DNA from: Sphingobacterium sp. SRCM116780
GTDB taxonomy: Bacteria; Bacteroidota; Bacteroidia; Sphingobacteriales; Sphingobacteriaceae
Reading direction: 5' to 3'
Assembly (NCBI RefSeq): GCF_021442025.1
Contig: NZ_CP090446.1
Coordinates: 1,178,001-1,242,000 of the forward strand
DNA: 64,000 nt
Within the stretch, counting starts at the first letter, position 1, and the number at the start of each line of letters is the position of its first letter. The notes below the pieces were generated by a model. That model was not told the origin of the DNA. It did no database searches and worked only from the letters and a program-made list of their open reading frames with translations. Both the position numbers and the translations under genes were made by a program. Shown piece by piece: positions 60,397 through 64,000 of this stretch.

Positions 60397-60879
60397 ATGG
60401 CCCTTTTAATTTTAGAAACAAGCATTAAGGCACCCCTTATAGTTGTATTTGATCTATCTCGAAGTATTGATCTTCATATGCTATCGACTACGGATACCCA
60501 TGAAAAAGCAATAGCAGGTGTTACCTCTGGACTAATAAAATTGCACGAAACTGTTAAATGGAAAGCTAAACATTTAGGAATTTATCAAACGTTAACAGTT
60601 CGAATTACGCAGATGAAAGAGCCTTATTTCTTTGAAGATAAAATGATTCAAGGCATTTTTGAATTTATGGAACATCAGCATATTTTTGAAGAGATCAATG
60701 ATGAAGTTGTAATGAAAGATATTTTTCAGTTTCGCGCTCCATGGGGGATATTAGGGAGATTAGCGGAGTGGATGTTTCTTAAAAGATATATGAAACGATT
60801 CTTAGAAGAGCGTAACACTGTTATAAAAGAAGTTGCAGAATCGGGAAAGTGGAGGAATTTTCTGTCTTATCCCTTTTAA
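60397..60879 (+). CDS. SRPBCC (START-like) superfamily protein
   Basis: The ATG at 60397 gives 160 residues; a TTG at 60358 adds 13. LLILETSIKAPLIVVFDLSR at the start, then HETVKWKAKHLGIYQTLTVR, EPYFFEDKMIQGIFEFMEHQ and MKDIFQFRAPWGILGRLAEW near 110 form the alternating strand/helix pattern of SRPBCC ligand-binding proteins, similar to E. coli-type and Bacillus YfiT-like cell-division inhibitor-annotated proteins. The ligand is unknown. Confidence 0.78.
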   Translation: MALLILETSIKAPLIVVFDLSRSIDLHMLSTTDTHEKAIAGVTSGLIKLHETVKWKAKHLGIYQTLTVRITQMKEPYFFEDKMIQGIFEFMEHQHIFEEINDEVVMKDIFQFRAPWGILGRLAEWMFLKRYMKRFLEERNTVIKEVAESGKWRNFLSYPF

Positions 60880-60982
60880 TTGCGATAAATTCCCTTCATA
60901 TATCCAACACACATAATTTTAGAAGCAGAATAAAGTAAAATACTTATCTTAGTTCTATCATGATCACCTTATTGAAGTAATA

Positions 60983-61348
60983 ATGGAAATATATTCGAAA
61001 ATTGCCATAAGTTTAGTTGCAGTGGAGCATTTATATATTTTATGGATGGAAATGTTTGCTTGGGAAACCAAGGGAAAAGAAGTCTTTAAGGACGCTATGC
61101 CAAAAGAATTGTTTACACCAACCAAAGGTCTGGCAGCAAATCAAGGATTATATAATGGGTTTTTAGCAGCTGGTTTAATTTGGTCACTTATTATTTGCGA
61201 TCTGTATTGGCAAAAGAATATTGCATTATTTTTTTTAGGATGTGTTGTTATTGCAGGAATTTATGGTGCATTTTCAGCCTCAAAAAAAATATTTTTTGTA
61301 CAGGCATTACCTGCTATTGTTGCTATTATATTAATTATTGTTTCATAA
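60983..61348 (+). CDS. DUF1304 membrane protein
   Basis: The 121-residue protein has four membrane helices and the DUF1304 signature: VAVEHLYILWMEMFAWET near residue 12, KGLAANQGLYNGFLAAGLIW near 49, and IFYGAFSASKKIFFVQALPA-like C-terminal region. Function unknown. It lies between the SRPBCC and cupin genes in the same direction but with gaps of about 80-100 bases, so co-transcription is not evident. Confidence 0.9.
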   Translation: MEIYSKIAISLVAVEHLYILWMEMFAWETKGKEVFKDAMPKELFTPTKGLAANQGLYNGFLAAGLIWSLIICDLYWQKNIALFFLGCVVIAGIYGAFSASKKIFFVQALPAIVAIILIIVS

Positions 61349-61429
61349 GCTATGGTAAATGAATTCCTTTTTATGTAAAAAAGGTTTAAATTAATGTAGT
61401 ATTCCGTTGTAAAATAGGTTGTTATAAAT

Positions 61430-61777
61430 ATGAAAGAAGAATTGTTCCATCTAGAGAATCAAAACACTTGGGAAGATTTGGGAAAAGGAGTTAAAAGGCA
61501 GGTAGCCGTGTTTAATTCTATGATGATGCTGACTAAAGTTAAGTTTGAAAAAGGGGCAAAGGGTGAGCTACATCAACATCCACATATACAAATCTCGTAT
61601 GTTAAATCAGGTAAATTTCTGTATATCATTGATGATGTAGTGCAAACACTAGAAGAAGGGGATAGTTGTATTATTCCTGCAAATTCAGTACATGGTTGTG
61701 AATGCATATCCGCAGGAGAGCTTATTGATTCGTTTACACCCTGTAGAGAAGATTTTCTTAAAGAAGAAGCTTCTTAA
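61430..61777 (+). CDS. Single-domain cupin protein
   Basis: The 115-residue protein has the two cupin motifs: KGELHQHPHIQISYVKSGKF near 43 (HxH metal ligands) and EEGDSCIIPANSVHGCECIS near 78 (metal His). It binds a metal and probably a small ligand; stand-alone cupins like this are often sugar- or phenolic-acid-linked enzymes or sensors. No partner is seen beside it. Confidence 0.9.
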   Translation: MKEELFHLENQNTWEDLGKGVKRQVAVFNSMMMLTKVKFEKGAKGELHQHPHIQISYVKSGKFLYIIDDVVQTLEEGDSCIIPANSVHGCECISAGELIDSFTPCREDFLKEEAS

Positions 61778-61832
61778 CATTGTTTTAAAATTTTGTTTTC
61801 CCTCACCTGCATAACATAAAAATACAGAAGCA

Positions 61833-62447
61833 CTAATCTAAATCCTTCACCTGATTAGCAAATCCTTTTATCAAAGCTTTCCACTGGGGAAAAGATACCC
61901 CCATTATTGCACCTAAGCCAACAACAAAGTTTCGCACATTATCCAGAATAATACTGTTTGAGGTATTCAAGACTTCATTTCGACCCGCATATTGAAATAA
62001 TAAGCTATTATTTCGTTGTTCGATTATAAGTGTAGAGGTGGCGATTCCTTCAAAAAAATGTGCCGTATCTTTATTTTCTTGCTTTGTAGGATCAGGACAT
62101 GGTTTGAGACTGATAGATAGTATTTTAAATTCCTCCATATCTTTTTCTTCCAGATGCACAACGTTTACCCAATCATAACCCTCCGTTCTTGGAAGTCCAG
62201 GACCTGGGATATCTATTTTTATATAGTCATGCAGTTGTATTATCCTTTCTAATGGTTGTCCAGTAGTATCGACTAGCTGAAATGTTGCTGCTGGAATTGC
62301 TGCTATTATATGCCAGCTATTAATTTCTAATAAATTTTGTTTTGCTATTTTAAAAGCTTGATCAGCATTTTCAGTTGTGGAGAATTCAACTGTTTCAAAA
62401 CAATCCAATTTGTTTCCTTCTTTTTGTTTCGGAATAATATTTTTCAT
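61833..62447 (-). CDS. Conserved protein of unknown function
   Basis: The 204-residue protein has no signal peptide or membrane helix. Central strands include IIQLHDYIKIDIPGPGLPRT and TEGYDWVNVVHLEEKDMEEF near 90, then SLKPCPDPTKQENKDTAHFF and a helical end (VVGLGAIMGVSFPQWKALIK). I do not recognise a named family; similar proteins occur in Bacteroidota. It is divergent from ligD, with a 137-base gap. Confidence 0.7.
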   Translation of the reverse strand: MKNIIPKQKEGNKLDCFETVEFSTTENADQAFKIAKQNLLEINSWHIIAAIPAATFQLVDTTGQPLERIIQLHDYIKIDIPGPGLPRTEGYDWVNVVHLEEKDMEEFKILSISLKPCPDPTKQENKDTAHFFEGIATSTLIIEQRNNSLLFQYAGRNEVLNTSNSIILDNVRNFVVGLGAIMGVSFPQWKALIKGFANQVKDLD

Positions 62448-62584
62448 TGTACTGCCTTTATTTAAAGAACATCCGAAAATGGATTTTGTTTAACTATCCA
62501 CCTACAATCATAAGTGGATACCATGTGTTTTTAGCGGATGTTATGAACATTTGGATCCATTCTGCTGTTCATTAAAGAAAAGTT

Positions 62585-64000
62585 ATGGGCAAATTATCAC
62601 CCTATCAAAACAAGCGTGATTTTAATCAGACAAAGGAACCGAGCGGAGCCGCTAAATCTCGAAAAGTAACACGTTTGCGCTTTGTGGTACAGCGCCACCA
62701 TGCTAGTCGTTTGCACTATGATTTTCGACTGGAATTAGACGGTGTTTTAAAAAGCTGGGCTGTGCCAAAAGGACCATCTATGAATCCTCAAGATAAGCGA
62801 TTAGCTGTAAGGGTAGAAGATCATCCTATCGATTACGCTTCTTTTGAAGGAAGTATTCCTGAGGGAAATTATGGGGCAGGACAAGTGAGTATTTTCGACG
62901 CTGGTTATTATGATTTTTTAGAAGACGATACTGCTCTCCAGTTTTTGAAAAAATTAGAAAATGGCTCCCTTAAATTTATCTTGCATGGACATATCTTGAA
63001 AGGAGAATTTGTATTGGTTTTGATCAAGGATGGTCAGGAGAAGAACTGGTTGCTGATCAAACATAAAGACAAATATGCAACACAAATATCCTTTGATATT
63101 GAGAGTTTTATAGATGATGCTGTCAAGAAAATAGGACGTGGTACCTCGGCAATTCAAGGTAAGAAAAAAGATAGTATAAAGACCAAAGAACCTCCTAAAA
63201 ATAAAAAAGACAATTCATCCGATAAAGAAAATGGAGTCATGCTCACCCAATTGGTTTCACAGTTACCCGAAGATGTTAATTGGATTTATGAAAAGAAATA
63301 TGATGGTTTTCGTTTGTTAGCATCTGTAAATAAGCAACAAGTCAATCTAGTGTCTCGTAATGGGCTGCCAATGAATAAATTATTTCCGAGCATAGTGAAA
63401 AGTTTAGAAGAGATTTCTTTACAAAATTTTCAACTCGATGGAGAAATAGTTGTTGAAGATCAGAATGGTTATTCTAAATTTCAGGAATTAAAAAGCGGAG
63501 AACCACTTAAAGCAGGTTTACTGTTGAAATATTACATATTTGATATTTTGGAATTGAACGGAAATGATTTAACCTCTTTTCCACTTTTTGAGCGAAAGGA
63601 ATTATTGGATTTGACACTGAAGAAACACTTTTCTTTCCCGTTATTACCTGTTGAGACCTTAGCGGAAAAACCATCAAATTTATTATCTGTTGCTGCAAAA
63701 ATGGGCTGGGAAGGAATTATTGGTAAATTAAGGGATAGCAGCTATCAACGAGGCAAACGTACAGGAGATTGGATTAAAGTGAAAGTACATAAAAGTCTAG
63801 AAGCGTTAATCTGTGGGTATACGCAACCACAAGGTACACGCGACTATTTTGGAGCACTTGTTTTGGGCTATTATGACCATGATCGCCTTATTTATCTAGG
63901 GAATTGTGGTACAGGATTTAAAGACAGTGATTTAAAAGAACTTTATCAAGAATTTGAAAAACTCATTAGATCGAATAAACCATTCGATAAGTCGATCAAG
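62585..64000 (+). CDS. ligD: ATP-dependent DNA ligase D, C-terminus beyond window
   Basis: From the ATG at 62585 the frame stays open to the window edge (472 codons), so the rest is missing. Residues 1-170 form the 3'-phosphoesterase domain: RFVVQRHHASRLHYDFRLEL near 32 and VPKGPSMNPQDKRLAVRVED. After a Lys-rich linker (about 180-215), the ligase domain shows WIYEKKYDGFRLLAS near 237 (the KYDG nucleophile Lys), LDGEIVV near 280 and WEGIIGKLRDSSYQRGKR near 375. The primase/polymerase domain would follow. It repairs double-strand breaks by non-homologous end joining with Ku, which is not in the window. Confidence 0.95.
   Translation, partial: MGKLSPYQNKRDFNQTKEPSGAAKSRKVTRLRFVVQRHHASRLHYDFRLELDGVLKSWAVPKGPSMNPQDKRLAVRVEDHPIDYASFEGSIPEGNYGAGQVSIFDAGYYDFLEDDTALQFLKKLENGSLKFILHGHILKGEFVLVLIKDGQEKNWLLIKHKDKYATQISFDIESFIDDAVKKIGRGTSAIQGKKKDSIKTKEPPKNKKDNSSDKENGVMLTQLVSQLPEDVNWIYEKKYDGFRLLASVNKQQVNLVSRNGLPMNKLFPSIVKSLEEISLQNFQLDGEIVVEDQNGYSKFQELKSGEPLKAGLLLKYYIFDILELNGNDLTSFPLFERKELLDLTLKKHFSFPLLPVETLAEKPSNLLSVAAKMGWEGIIGKLRDSSYQRGKRTGDWIKVKVHKSLEALICGYTQPQGTRDYFGALVLGYYDHDRLIYLGNCGTGFKDSDLKELYQEFEKLIRSNKPFDKSIK

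Overview
This window looks like core chromosome of a Sphingobacteriaceae-type Bacteroidota, probably Sphingobacterium or a close relative. Evidence: AT-rich DNA, almost no Shine-Dalgarno sequences, many TAnnTTTG (-7) promoter elements just before genes, a long-form PurM, a DPP-IV type S9 peptidase, GIN-domain (DUF2807) and porin-like envelope proteins, ribosomal protein THX, and split LuxC/LuxE homologues. I see no rRNA, tRNA, CRISPR array, insertion sequence or phage module. The genus is an inference from gene content.

Layout. 1-3.2 kb: a truncated M1 aminopeptidase, an ArsC/Spx-like protein and class II aldolase. 3.4-7.4 kb: a GIN-domain protein, then a minus-strand purM-rimB-rimK group (purine synthesis plus ribosomal S6 tail modification) and a hypoxanthine-DNA glycosylase. 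7.5-12.7 kb: an SPFH protein with a ribbon-helix-helix partner, pepE, mgtE and poxB. 12.8-14.2 kb: a CLC antiporter of the fluoride type behind a fluoride riboswitch whose 3' strand can also pair with the bases touching the start codon. 14.2-17.1 kb: DUF423, elaA, yqeY, an SDR and ubiE. 17.1-23.1 kb: a region with DnaA-box-like sites, then dnaB, dinB and a DPP-IV peptidase. 23.2-27.1 kb: a membrane protein, dxr, rseP, ywbE and a 55-codon THX gene. 27.1-31 kb: panB, an RluA-type synthase, a TlpA thioredoxin and pyrF. 31.07-31.63 kb: a FAD-oxidoreductase gene gutted by an internal deletion. 31.7-38.5 kb: TPR protein, guaA, a periplasmic-binding-fold lipoprotein, an RsmB-like methyltransferase, a universal stress protein and an NlpC/P60 peptidase. 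38.5-41.4 kb: porin-like protein, dnaJ and grpE. 41.5-46 kb: ftsE, a small protein, luxC-like acyl-CoA reductase, divergent ferredoxin, a dicarboxylate symporter and ychJ. 46.3-50.5 kb: a charged secreted protein, an Lrp regulator divergent from a cysteine synthase, and dsbD. 50.6-55.1 kb: polysaccharide deacetylase, phnA, a YpfJ-type metalloprotease, luxE-like protein and fabG. 55.4-58.8 kb: mqo, then a TPP riboswitch driving pnuT and an acyl-CoA-dehydrogenase-like flavoprotein. 58.8-64 kb: small proteins, then the start of ligD.

The most interesting points are: (1) the fluoride riboswitch and CLC-F pair, with a readable expression platform; (2) a TPP riboswitch operon pairing PnuT with an unexpected flavoprotein; (3) LuxC, LuxE, FabG and ferredoxin without luciferase; (4) two convergent gene pairs whose shared terminator palindrome spans both stop codons, so both proteins end with the same residues; and (5) several -7 elements only 4-7 bases from the start codon, which implies leaderless or nearly leaderless mRNAs. 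I found no clearly novel defence or mobile system.
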